64,000 nt of DNA from JADGQM01 sp964441945 (GTDB taxonomy: Bacteria > Desulfobacterota > Syntrophobacteria > Syntrophobacterales > Syntrophobacteraceae): assembly GCA_964441945.1 (NCBI GenBank), contig CAYTWB010000008.1:8071-72070 (forward strand). The letters run 5' to 3'. Position numbers and translations under genes: made by a program. Within the stretch, counting starts at the first letter, position 1, and every line of letters starts with the position of its first letter. Below the pieces are notes generated by a model that saw only the letters and a program-made list of their open reading frames with translations, made no database searches and was not told the origin of the DNA. Below, piece after piece: positions 7,453-15,429 of this stretch.

Positions 7453-8814
7453 TTATGGTTTGGGAAAGCCTGCGATGGACTTCAAGGCCCGTTGAATCTC
7501 TTCTTCGGGAAGTTGATATGGAGTGAGCTTTCCCGAGAAGAATCCGTCGTAGGCTGCCATGTCCACCAGCCCATGACCGCTCCAGCAGAAGAGAATGACC
7601 TTTTCCTTGCCTTCCTCTCTTGCCTGCTGGGCTTCCTGGATGACTGCGGCGATCACGTGATTGGTTTCCGGAGCAGGAATGAAGCCTTCCGATCGGGCCC
7701 AGTCGACTCCGGCCGTAAAGGTTTCAACCTGGTCGAATGCCTTTGCTTGAACGAGCTCCTCCTTGACCAGATGGCTGACAATGGGTGCCATGCCATGATA
7801 CCTCAGACCACCGGCATGGATGGGTGCCGGCACAAAATCGTGACCGAGAGTAAACATGGCCAGGAGCGGCGTCGACATGGCAATATCGCCAAAGTCGTAG
7901 GCAAAGGGGCCTCTCGTCAGGGTAGGACATGAGGCGGGTTCGGCAGCGACAATCGAAATACTCTTGCCATGAATCTTATCCCGCACGAAGGGCAGGCTGA
8001 TCCCGGCAAAATTGCTGCCGCCGCCGGCACATCCTAAAACAACATCCGGATAGAGGCCGATTTTTTCCATCTGCTTTTGGGCCTCGAGGCCGATGATCGT
8101 CTGGTGCAGGAGTACATGATTGAGGACACTGCCCAGCGAATAGCGCGACTGAGGATCGCCCACGGCGTCTTCTATGGCCTCACTGATGGCTATGCCAAGG
8201 CTCCCGGGGGAGTCGGGGGCCTCAGCCAGGACCCTCCTTCCTGCCGAGGTCAAATTGCTGGGGCTGGAGATGCAATCCGCACCCCAGGTCATCATCATTA
8301 GACGACGGTACGGTTTCTGTTCGAAACTGACTCGCACCATGAAGACCCGGCATTCCAGGCCAAACATCCGGCAAGCCATACTCAGCGCACTTCCCCACTG
8401 CCCGGCACCGGTCTCCGTTGAAAGCCGCTTGATGCCGAACTCCCTATTGTAATACGCCTGGGCAATGGCCGTGTTCGGCTTGTGCGAACCGGGCGGACTG
8501 GTTCCTTCGTTCTTGTAGTAAATCTTGACCGGCGCATCGAGAAGCTTCTCAAATTCCCTTGCCCTGCACAGCGGTGTTGGACGCCAGAGACAATACTTCT
8601 CGAGGACAGGTTCGGGAATGTCGATCCAGCGGTCGGAAGAGACCTCCTGTTCGATAAGGTTCATGGGGAAAACTGGCGCCAGGTCCTCTGGGGAGATCGG
8701 CTTCCCGGTCGCTGGATGCAAGGGTGGGCTCATCGGCCCGGGCATGTCCGCCAGAATATTGTACCACTGCCTGGGCATCTCACTCTCATCCAACAAGACT
8801 TTTATTTGTTCCAT
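7453..8814 (-). CDS. trpB: Tryptophan synthase beta chain, TrpB2 type
   Basis: A 453-residue PLP enzyme that joins indole and serine to make tryptophan. Its length, the long N-terminal part and motifs SPPGSHKPNTA (PLP lysine), ETGAGQWGSAL and CAGGGSNFAG match the TrpB2 subgroup, which often acts apart from TrpA. No trpA or other trp gene is nearby, so it may salvage free indole or serve as a second copy. Two ATGs lie side by side (8817 and 8814); AGGAGG is too close to the first, so the second is preferred. The leader carries an apparent attenuator. A known alternative for some TrpB2-like proteins is a different serine or cysteine reaction. Confidence 0.92.
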   Translation of the reverse strand: MEQIKVLLDESEMPRQWYNILADMPGPMSPPLHPATGKPISPEDLAPVFPMNLIEQEVSSDRWIDIPEPVLEKYCLWRPTPLCRAREFEKLLDAPVKIYYKNEGTSPPGSHKPNTAIAQAYYNREFGIKRLSTETGAGQWGSALSMACRMFGLECRVFMVRVSFEQKPYRRLMMMTWGADCISSPSNLTSAGRRVLAEAPDSPGSLGIAISEAIEDAVGDPQSRYSLGSVLNHVLLHQTIIGLEAQKQMEKIGLYPDVVLGCAGGGSNFAGISLPFVRDKIHGKSISIVAAEPASCPTLTRGPFAYDFGDIAMSTPLLAMFTLGHDFVPAPIHAGGLRYHGMAPIVSHLVKEELVQAKAFDQVETFTAGVDWARSEGFIPAPETNHVIAAVIQEAQQAREEGKEKVILFCWSGHGLVDMAAYDGFFSGKLTPYQLPEEEIQRALKSIAGFPKP

Positions 8815-8831
8815 CATGCCTCCTTCGGGAA

Positions 8832-8870
8832 TCAAGAAAAAAGACCATGAAGACATCCCCATGGTCTCAT
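8832..8870 (-). CDS. Putative 12-residue leader peptide of trpB2
   Basis: A short frame MRPWGCLHGLFS with one Trp codon at position 4, preceded by GGAG ten bases upstream. It overlaps both alternative hairpins of the trpB2 leader, so its translation would affect which forms. A single Trp codon is fewer than in classical trp leaders, so a coincidental frame is possible. Confidence 0.4.
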   Translation of the reverse strand: MRPWGCLHGLFS

Positions 8871-8874
8871 GGTG
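8837..8874 (-). promoter_or_regulatory. Candidate attenuator in the trpB2 leader
   Basis: On the minus strand GACCATG pairs with CATGGTC across a 10-base loop and is followed by six T, a terminator form ending just before the trpB2 ribosome site. An alternative hairpin, CCATG-AGAC-CATGG, uses the left arm of that terminator and would prevent it. The two are mutually exclusive, the hallmark of transcription attenuation. The ligand or ribosome event that controls the choice is not evident, although Trp availability through the overlapping leader ORF is an obvious candidate. Confidence 0.6.
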
Positions 8875-8913
8875 CTGGAACTCCAGTCAAGAGTGTTTCG
8901 GCAGTTGATTAAA

Positions 8914-8942
8914 TTGACTATATATTTCAGGTACTTTATGAT
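8914..8942 (+). promoter_or_regulatory. Sigma-70 promoter of the glycan/partner-switch operon
   Basis: TTGACT at 8914-8919 and TATGAT at 8937-8942 are separated by exactly 17 bases, five of six matches to each consensus. Transcription would start near 8949, which excludes the upstream ATG at 8945 and supports the ATG at 9026 as the first gene's start. The spacer region also holds a weak minus-strand -10 (TATAGT) that could serve trpB2. Confidence 0.75.
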
Positions 8943-9025
8943 TTATGAGAATCAGCCGTTCTGGAGAGGCATCAACACTTGTTCAAGATTATGCCGGCTT
9001 TGCTGCCGGGCCGGGGGGGCTTCTG

Positions 9026-10588
9026 ATGATCTCTGAGGTTATTGCCGTCCTTGGAATTCCCATCGACAACCTGACCGTTGATGAGACGGTTGAGCGGACC
9101 TTTTCCCTGATTGATGCCTGTGGAAGGGACAGGCGACCACGCCGGACAATCATTATCGACATCAACTTTGTCGTCAGTACTCTTACCGGGCGATTGAGTC
9201 GTACCCGCCATCTTGAATTGCTGGATATCCCGCGGCAGGCTGACCTGGTGATGGCCGGAGGAATGCCCCTGGCCATCCTGAGCAGATTGTTGGGCTCACC
9301 GCTTATGGGAGAAGGGATCAGTGGGACCGAGTTTGTGACGGGACTGGCAGAGACGGCCGCTCAGAAGGGTAAGTCGATAGGCATCCTGGGCGGACGGGAG
9401 GGTGTTGCAGAGCAAGTGGCAGGTCTGCTGCGGGAAAAGCATCCGGGTCTTCGGATCTCCGGTATCGATCTACCATTCACTCGCATCCAGGGGGAGAACA
9501 CGGCTGCGGCTGACGAAACAGCCCGGTCGGTGTTTCATGAGATCAATGAAGCCAGGGTCGATATTCTGTTGGTCATCTTTGGGAATCCCGATCAGCAGAT
9601 ATGGCTCAACCACAACAGGCACCGGCTCAGGGTACCGGTATCCGTTGATATTGGAACGACCCTTGAGTTCATCAGGGGATCGGAGTACAGGGGGCCCGCC
9701 TGGTTTGAAGAAGCAGGCCTGGCCTGGTTGTTCCGCATCGTTCAAACCCCAGGCCGCTTGATGAAGAAGGATTTTGCGGGCTTTGTCAAACTGGGCCTGA
9801 TGGTGTTGCCTGCAGTCTTCTACTACCGATATCGACGGCTCTGCTGTCGTCTGTTTGGCTCCAAAGGTGTACTGTCGGACTACGAAACGCAGCATAAGGT
9901 GTTGCCGGCGCTGGGTTATCTCAATGTCATCACCTTGCCCGTCCGCCTGGATCTGGTTGCTTTGGACCACGTTTCTGAAGAAGTGGCCCGCGCGTGTGCC
10001 GGTGCATCGAACATCGCCCTGGACTTCAGCCAGGTTTACTTTGTCGACTCAACAGGGCTCGGTTTCTTGATCCGAACACTCAGGCGATTGGAAAGAGAAG
10101 GCAACGAGCTCTACCTGGTGAGGGTTTCCCCCAAGGTCCGACACTTCTTCGAGCTTAACCGTGTTTGGGATATTTTCAGGGATAGGACCTGGGGACGTGT
10201 CGATGAGGTGCTGACCCAGTTGGATGAAAAGGAGAAGACGCTACCCTTCTACTACGTCATGACCAACAAGTCCGGGCTCACCCTGCTCGACCTGTACGGT
10301 CGACTCGACGCTCAGCAGCTGACCTGCGTTGATGTGAACGGGTTGCTGAGCGCCGTCAGCGGCCGCAACTGCATCCTGAACCTTGCCCGCCTCAGCTTTG
10401 TGGATAGCGCCGGGCTGCTCTTCTTCCTGAAAATCCAGAAGAATCTGGCGAGCATGGGTAAGAAGTGCGTGCTTTGCTCACTGACAGACAACCTGCGACA
10501 GTCGTTTTCCATCACCAGGCTCGACCACTTGTTTCGTATTGCGCCGGACATCGGTTCAGCGCAGCAAATACTGGAGGAGCCGTCATGA
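9026..10588 (+). CDS. WecG/TagA/CpsF-like glycosyltransferase fused to two STAS domains
   Basis: A 520-residue fusion. Residues about 5-245 resemble WecG/TagA/CpsF (N-acetylmannosaminyl-transferase type), with SRLLGSPL, SGTEFV, SIGILGG, FGNPDQQ and the closing WLFRIVQTPGRL. The position of the catalytic Asp in the usual ADGMP motif reads AGGMP (about residues 77-81), and PKQE reads PDQQ, so activity is doubtful. Two STAS (anti-anti-sigma) domains follow: the first about 295-400 with FVDSTGLG, Ser near 342; the second about 409-520 with FVDSAGLL, Ser near 461. Both keep the Ser directly after Asp that RsbW/SpoIIAB kinases phosphorylate. The kinase and phosphatase genes lie in the same operon, so phosphorylation-gated control of a membrane glycan step is inferred. 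The next gene overlaps by four bases. Confidence 0.88.
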   Translation: MISEVIAVLGIPIDNLTVDETVERTFSLIDACGRDRRPRRTIIIDINFVVSTLTGRLSRTRHLELLDIPRQADLVMAGGMPLAILSRLLGSPLMGEGISGTEFVTGLAETAAQKGKSIGILGGREGVAEQVAGLLREKHPGLRISGIDLPFTRIQGENTAAADETARSVFHEINEARVDILLVIFGNPDQQIWLNHNRHRLRVPVSVDIGTTLEFIRGSEYRGPAWFEEAGLAWLFRIVQTPGRLMKKDFAGFVKLGLMVLPAVFYYRYRRLCCRLFGSKGVLSDYETQHKVLPALGYLNVITLPVRLDLVALDHVSEEVARACAGASNIALDFSQVYFVDSTGLGFLIRTLRRLEREGNELYLVRVSPKVRHFFELNRVWDIFRDRTWGRVDEVLTQLDEKEKTLPFYYVMTNKSGLTLLDLYGRLDAQQLTCVDVNGLLSAVSGRNCILNLARLSFVDSAGLLFFLKIQKNLASMGKKCVLCSLTDNLRQSFSITRLDHLFRIAPDIGSAQQILEEPS

Positions 10589-12099
10589 AGGCTGTGATTC
10601 TCCCTACGGCCAGGACAGAAGAGCTGGCACCGCTGACCTCATGGTTTCCGGAGTTCTTGCTCCCTGTCGTCAACAAACCCATCGTGGAACATGTGATCGA
10701 GCTCCTGGCAAGGCATGACGTCAGAGAGATCCTGATGATTCTCAAACACATGCCTTTCGAAACGGAAACGTACTTCGGCGATGGGTCCCGGTGGGGCGTG
10801 CACCTCTCCTATTCGCTGCTGGGCAGCTACGATGGCATTATCGATGCCCTCAAACGCATCGAGGAATCCAGGCTGGAGGACACTTTCCTCTGTTTGCCCG
10901 GAGACGTGGTAACCGACCTGGATATTTCAGATCTGATTCATGTCCATCAGCAGGGGCACCGGGATGACCTTTGCCTCACGCAGCCGACAGCTGCAAAGGG
11001 TCATGGCGGCATTCGACCTCCGACCGCTGAGGAGTTGCGGGAGCTTGGCGCCTGCCCTTTGATCATGACACGGAAAGCGTTCAAATCAATGGCAACGGGC
11101 GGGCAACCGAATAGAGCATCACTGCCTCCCGAGTCACCCGCGAACACGGAGGTTGGAGCGAACATCTATGCTGTACCGCACAACATGCACCGGGTCCTGT
11201 CTCCAACAGATCTTCTCACGGTCAATCGACTGGTCCTCGAAGGTCATTTCTCCGACATCCTCATTCCTGGGAGAATGATGGAATCCGGTGTCTGGATCGG
11301 CAGGCACTGCAGGATTCATCCTTCAGCCAGGCTTGAAGCTCCGCTGGTGGTCGGCAGCCGCTGCAATATTCAGCATGGAGCCTCAGTCGGTTCGGGAAGC
11401 GTTATCGGAGAACAGGTCATCATCGATGAAGGCTCCTCTGTCCAGGGAAGCCTGATTCTGAGCCACACGTATGTGGGCGCCCACACTGAAATAAACGATT
11501 CGATCGTCAGAAAGAACTGTTTGATCCAGGTCCCCAGTTTGTTGAATGTGTACCTGGGGGATGATCTGATTCTCGGGGACCTCGAAAAGAATACGCTCAC
11601 ATCCAAAGTCGAACGCCTGGTCAATGTTGTGCTCGCACTGGTCCTCCTGGCCATGGCCTCCCCGGTCTTGCTGGCCCTTTCTCTTTACCACCTGGTGTTT
11701 CCGTCACGAAAGGCATTCTATGCGGAGGAACGCTTTGGTCATTTTGATCAGGAAAACCTTGAGGGAGGATTGGTCTCGCAGCCCTTTGACCTGTATGTTT
11801 TCCGAAGCAGAAATCGCCTCCTTCGCAAACTCCCTGGACTGCTCAATGTTGTCAAGGGGGAGCTCAACCTGGTGGGAGTCTCCCCGCTCAGCGAGGAAGA
11901 GCTGAGCCAGTTGCCGGAAGAGTGGCAGAAGATTCGATCCGGTGCGCCGCTGGGGCTGTTTCATCTCTGGGAATTGGAGAGGCGGGACGATCTCGAATGG
12001 GTGGAGAAAATGGTCATGGACAATTACTATGCTTCAACCCGCTCGCTATGGGGAGACATGAAGGTCCTTGCCAAAGGACTTCTTACCACGGCCTTCTGA
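10585..12099 (+). CDS. Nucleotidyltransferase-like / left-handed beta-helix / sugar-phosphate transferase-like fusion
   Basis: A 504-residue protein in three parts. Residues 1-220 have the fold of sugar-nucleotide pyrophosphorylases (LLPVVNKPIVEHVIELL), but the GGxGTR nucleotide loop is replaced by PTARTEE. Residues about 230-315 are hexapeptide repeats of a left-handed beta helix. Residues about 340-504 resemble the bacterial sugar transferase (PglC/WbaP) family: a hydrophobic membrane hairpin, AEERFG, then LPGLLNVVKGELNLVG. The catalytic Asp-Glu of the family's SLDELPQ is R414-K415 here, and GPRP reads GVSP. All enzymatic parts therefore look degenerate, pointing to a scaffold or regulatory pseudoenzyme, unless chemistry has been reinvented. 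Start overlaps the previous stop (ATGA). Confidence 0.85.
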   Translation: MKAVILPTARTEELAPLTSWFPEFLLPVVNKPIVEHVIELLARHDVREILMILKHMPFETETYFGDGSRWGVHLSYSLLGSYDGIIDALKRIEESRLEDTFLCLPGDVVTDLDISDLIHVHQQGHRDDLCLTQPTAAKGHGGIRPPTAEELRELGACPLIMTRKAFKSMATGGQPNRASLPPESPANTEVGANIYAVPHNMHRVLSPTDLLTVNRLVLEGHFSDILIPGRMMESGVWIGRHCRIHPSARLEAPLVVGSRCNIQHGASVGSGSVIGEQVIIDEGSSVQGSLILSHTYVGAHTEINDSIVRKNCLIQVPSLLNVYLGDDLILGDLEKNTLTSKVERLVNVVLALVLLAMASPVLLALSLYHLVFPSRKAFYAEERFGHFDQENLEGGLVSQPFDLYVFRSRNRLLRKLPGLLNVVKGELNLVGVSPLSEEELSQLPEEWQKIRSGAPLGLFHLWELERRDDLEWVEKMVMDNYYASTRSLWGDMKVLAKGLLTTAF

Positions 12100-12156
12100 T
12101 GATTGGGCCGTCATCCGGCAAGTATCGGTTCACAACATTGCCTGGAAAGATATTGG

Positions 12157-13623
12157 ATGGAATCGATCATTATTCAGAATATCTTCCGGAACCTGCCCGT
12201 TGGCCTTTTGGTGATCAACCCGCAGGGAGAAATCATCCTGGCCAACGCGTCAGCATCGATGATTCTGGGCTATTCCTGCGATGCCATTCTCGGAAGGGGC
12301 TGGGCAGACATCTTTCTTGATGCGGCGGAAAACGAACTGTTCAATCAGGTCATCGTCGACGTCATATGGGAAGAGGAGCTGAATCTGCATCGTACAGTCC
12401 CCTATGCCCGCCCGAATGATGAAGTGCTGCAGCTTTCAATCACCACATCTTATATTCGCAGTCCCGATGGGCTGGTCGGGATCGTGGTGCTTCTGCACGA
12501 TGTCACCGAGATCTATGCTTTGCACCTCCAGGAAAAAGCCATCCTGGAGGAGAAGAATAGACTTGAAAGGGAAAGGACTGAGGGCCTGAACAAGCTGGCC
12601 ATGGCGGTGGCCCATCAGGTTCGCAACCCCACCACGGCGATCGGGGGATTTGCCACGCTCATGCTTAAGAAATCGGCATCCGATGCCAATTCGGGCAAAT
12701 ACCTTCAAAACATCCTCAGTTGTACCAGGAGGCTGGAGGATGTTGTCCAGAGCGTCTACGACTACGCGTTCCTTTCTTGCATCTCCGTGCGCAGAATACC
12801 GGTACACCACATAGTTGAACGATTTCGAGAGGGGGTCCGGCAGAAGATGCTTGAACTCTCGAAGATCGCAACCCTGACCGTCCACTCCCCGGATTTTGAC
12901 GTCGAGGTTGATGCGAGACTGTTCATACAGGCCTTGAAAGAGATCTCGGACAATGCGGTCGAATCCCTGACCTCCGAGCAGGGCACCATTGAAGTGAATA
13001 TCTCTTACGATGAAAGCAGTGTGTTCATCAGAATTCAGGACAACGGAGCGGGGATTTCGGATGAGGATATGCCATATGTGTTCGATCCTTTCTTCACCAC
13101 GAAAGCGGTGGGAGTAGGGATGGGATTGTGTCGTGCCAGGCGGATTATTGAAGAGCACCATGGAAGGGTGTCGATCGAGAGTGTCTCGGGAATCGGGACA
13201 AAGGTGCATATTCGGGTCCCTCGATCCGCTTCTTTCCCTCTGGCCATGAAGGGAGAACAGGTGATGGAGATTGTTGACCAGTTGATGGGCAATGTGATGG
13301 TCTTGAAACTGAAGGGGCGGCTGAATTCAGCCACAGCAACGAATCTGAAGGATAAGGTGAAATCCTGTGTAAGAGAGGGGCATATCTTTCTGGTAGTGGA
13401 CATGGGAGATGTTGATTTCGTTGACAGCTCCGGATTGGGCAGCCTGGTGGCCAGTCTGCGCTCGGTGAACAAGCTGGGAGGGAATATCAGGATTGCGGTC
13501 CTCCAACCCCGCGTGCGGGCTGTCTTTGAACTGATCCGACTGCACCATATCTTTGAGATATTTGACAGTGTGGATACTGCAGCGAGCGATTTTCCCCAGG
13601 CAGGGAAGGATGCCCACAAATGA
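12157..13623 (+). CDS. PAS-domain sensor histidine kinase with C-terminal STAS domain
   Basis: A 488-residue soluble kinase. An N-terminal PAS domain (about 5-118) is followed by a coiled linker, a dimerisation/phosphoacceptor helix with VAHQVRNPTTAIGGF (His near 153), a HATPase domain with DNGAGISDED and VGMGLCRARRI, and from about 380 a STAS domain with FVDSSGLG (Ser near 424). Attachment of a STAS domain to a histidine kinase couples two-component signalling with partner-switching. No transmembrane segment is seen. A TTG start at 12103 would give 18 more residues, but the ATG at 12157 has GGAAAGA upstream and begins the PAS fold. The likely output partners are the RsbW-like kinase, which overlaps by four bases, and the response-regulator phosphatase two genes on. 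Confidence 0.9.
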   Translation: MESIIIQNIFRNLPVGLLVINPQGEIILANASASMILGYSCDAILGRGWADIFLDAAENELFNQVIVDVIWEEELNLHRTVPYARPNDEVLQLSITTSYIRSPDGLVGIVVLLHDVTEIYALHLQEKAILEEKNRLERERTEGLNKLAMAVAHQVRNPTTAIGGFATLMLKKSASDANSGKYLQNILSCTRRLEDVVQSVYDYAFLSCISVRRIPVHHIVERFREGVRQKMLELSKIATLTVHSPDFDVEVDARLFIQALKEISDNAVESLTSEQGTIEVNISYDESSVFIRIQDNGAGISDEDMPYVFDPFFTTKAVGVGMGLCRARRIIEEHHGRVSIESVSGIGTKVHIRVPRSASFPLAMKGEQVMEIVDQLMGNVMVLKLKGRLNSATATNLKDKVKSCVREGHIFLVVDMGDVDFVDSSGLGSLVASLRSVNKLGGNIRIAVLQPRVRAVFELIRLHHIFEIFDSVDTAASDFPQAGKDAHK

Positions 13624-14051
13624 CGAGAACGTCGGTCGAACTGACCTTGCAGTTCTTGAGGAAGCTGGACTATCTTCGCCTGACGACGGCGATCTCAAGG
13701 CTGGTGTGTGAGACCGTAAAACCGGCTGATGTGCAGGAAGGCTTTGTCAATGAGGTGGAGCTGGCGGTGAGTGAGGCCTGTACCAATGCGATTCAGCATG
13801 CAGATACAAGAGATGGCCACGGTACAGTCGTCATCAGCTTTCAGGTTTATGAGAACAGGCTGATCATCGAGGTCAAAGATCAGGGGGCCGGTTTCAATAT
13901 GGAGGACGTTCCCGTTCCTGAGTTTGACGAACACCCTGAAAGCGGCTATGGGCTTTATATTATTCGGTCGGTTATGGATGAGGTTCAGTACACAAGGGGA
14001 CAATCATTCAATACGCTCACTATGAAGAAATACTTCACCAAAGCCCCATAG
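13620..14051 (+). CDS. RsbW/SpoIIAB-like serine kinase (anti-sigma regulatory factor type)
   Basis: A 143-residue GHKL ATPase. The N box NEVELAVSEACTNAIQHA, the G1 box VKDQGAGFN and the G2 box SGYGLYIIRSVMDEV are all present. Members phosphorylate a Ser on STAS proteins and bind a partner, classically a sigma factor. Here three STAS domains are encoded directly upstream in the same operon and no sigma factor is in reach, so the enzyme more likely regulates the glycan proteins. The start overlaps the kinase-STAS stop by four bases. Confidence 0.9.
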   Translation: MTRTSVELTLQFLRKLDYLRLTTAISRLVCETVKPADVQEGFVNEVELAVSEACTNAIQHADTRDGHGTVVISFQVYENRLIIEVKDQGAGFNMEDVPVPEFDEHPESGYGLYIIRSVMDEVQYTRGQSFNTLTMKKYFTKAP

Positions 14052-14097
14052 ATTGGCATATCTGTCAGACAAACGGCGGCAATTCATTGAGGAAGCA

Positions 14098-15294
14098 ATG
14101 AACGAACGAGTCCTGATCGTTGATGATAATGACATCAATCGGAAGCTGCTTAACGCCACCCTGGTTAAAGCAGGGCACCTTGTTGCTGAAGCGGCTGACG
14201 GCGAACAAGCCCTCGAAATGGCCTTCCAGTTCATGCCCGATCTCATTCTCCTCGATGTGATGATGCCTAAGATGGACGGTTTTGAAACCTGCAGGGTCCT
14301 CAAAGAGGACCATCGAACCCGAGACATTCCTGTCATCTTTCTTTCGGCGAAGTCAGGTGCCGAAGACAAAATTCGGGGTTTGGATGTTGGAGGTGTGGAT
14401 TACATCACCAAGCCCTTTGATCGAGGAGAAGTCCTTGCCAGAGTCAGAAATCAACTGAAGATTCGAACTCTTATGCAGCAAATCCTGCGGGCCAACGAGG
14501 AGTTGACGGAAAAGCAAAAGCGCCTTGATGAAGACCTGAAGGCTGCTGCGGGTATCCAGGAGAGCCTCCTGCCGAGGCGAGGTCCCGGGGTCAAGAATAT
14601 CGAATTTGCCTGGAGGTATGAGGCCTGCGACGAGATCGGCGGAGACATCTTCAACATAGTGCGAGTCGATGAAGATAACCTGGGAATATACATGCTTGAC
14701 GTGAGTGGACACGGAGTGCCGTCGGCCCTGGTTACGGTCTCCGTGCATCAGAGTCTCAGTCCTCAGTCGGGTTTCGTCGCCAAAAGACGGCTGATAGTGC
14801 CGCCATACTATGAAGTCGTGCCACCCGGAGAGGTGTTGCGCCTGCTCGATCATGAGTATCCTGTGGAACGATTTGACAAGTTTTTTACAATCGTTTACCT
14901 GCTCCTGGATTTCAAGACCGGTCTCCTGCGTTATAGTAACGCAGCGCATCCCTACCCCTTCCTGATTCGTGCCGATGGGTCTCTCGAGGTGCTGGACAAA
15001 GGAGGGACCATCATCGGTTTGGATCGCCCCGTCGCCTTCGAAGAAGAAGAAAAGCGGCTCTTCCCAGGAGATAAAGTGGTTCTTTTCACCGATGGGGTTG
15101 TTGAATGTGAAAACGACCGGGGTGAATTCTTTGGTGAAGATCGTTTGAGGTCGCTTCTTGTGAAACAGAAACACGAACCCATCGGAACCATTCTTGACGG
15201 CATTATCACTGCGCTCACTACATTCACCAAATCGGGAAGACCCCAGGATGATATCAGCCTGCTTGGTTTTGGTTTTCATGAATGGCGAGGATAG
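14098..15294 (+). CDS. Response regulator with PP2C-type phosphatase domain (RsbU/SpoIIE-like)
   Basis: A 398-residue protein. Residues 1-120 are a receiver domain with VDDND, the phosphoacceptor Asp in LLDVMMPKMDG and the KP motif. A coiled linker leads to a PP2C/SpoIIE phosphatase domain with metal-binding aspartates in EIGGDIF, LDVSGHG, LFTDGVVE and RPQDDISLL. Such proteins dephosphorylate STAS serines when their receiver is phosphorylated, here plausibly by the PAS kinase upstream. The ATG at 14098 has GAGGAAGC in front; an earlier in-frame ATG-like start lies within the 46 bases after the RsbW-like gene. It closes the operon: kinase, STAS targets and phosphatase are together. Confidence 0.9.
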   Translation: MNERVLIVDDNDINRKLLNATLVKAGHLVAEAADGEQALEMAFQFMPDLILLDVMMPKMDGFETCRVLKEDHRTRDIPVIFLSAKSGAEDKIRGLDVGGVDYITKPFDRGEVLARVRNQLKIRTLMQQILRANEELTEKQKRLDEDLKAAAGIQESLLPRRGPGVKNIEFAWRYEACDEIGGDIFNIVRVDEDNLGIYMLDVSGHGVPSALVTVSVHQSLSPQSGFVAKRRLIVPPYYEVVPPGEVLRLLDHEYPVERFDKFFTIVYLLLDFKTGLLRYSNAAHPYPFLIRADGSLEVLDKGGTIIGLDRPVAFEEEEKRLFPGDKVVLFTDGVVECENDRGEFFGEDRLRSLLVKQKHEPIGTILDGIITALTTFTKSGRPQDDISLLGFGFHEWRG

Positions 15295-15309
15295 GCGGGG
15301 AGAAACCCA

Positions 15310-15420
15310 ATGGACCTGAATAACCGGTCGGAGTGGAGTAAGGGGGGCTTGAATGATTGGTGCTCGGAAGCCGTGATTGCTGCAAGGACCTTCTCCAATA
15401 ACGCATCAAGAGTGGGCTGA
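15310..15420 (+). CDS. Possible small protein of 36 residues
   Basis: A short frame beginning MDLNNRSEWSKGG with GGGGAG at a good distance upstream, located between the phosphatase gene and radA. No family was recognised and it could be a chance frame. Confidence 0.25.
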   Translation: MDLNNRSEWSKGGLNDWCSEAVIAARTFSNNASRVG

Positions 15421-15429
15421 GAGAATCCC

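Noticed and set aside
8945..9025. ATG at 8945 as start of the WecG-STAS protein.
   Set aside because: It overlaps the predicted transcription start and has no ribosome site; the WecG fold begins after the ATG at 9026.
12436..13209. A 257-residue minus-strand frame opposite the kinase gene.
   Set aside because: Shadow of the PAS kinase; no motif or ribosome site.
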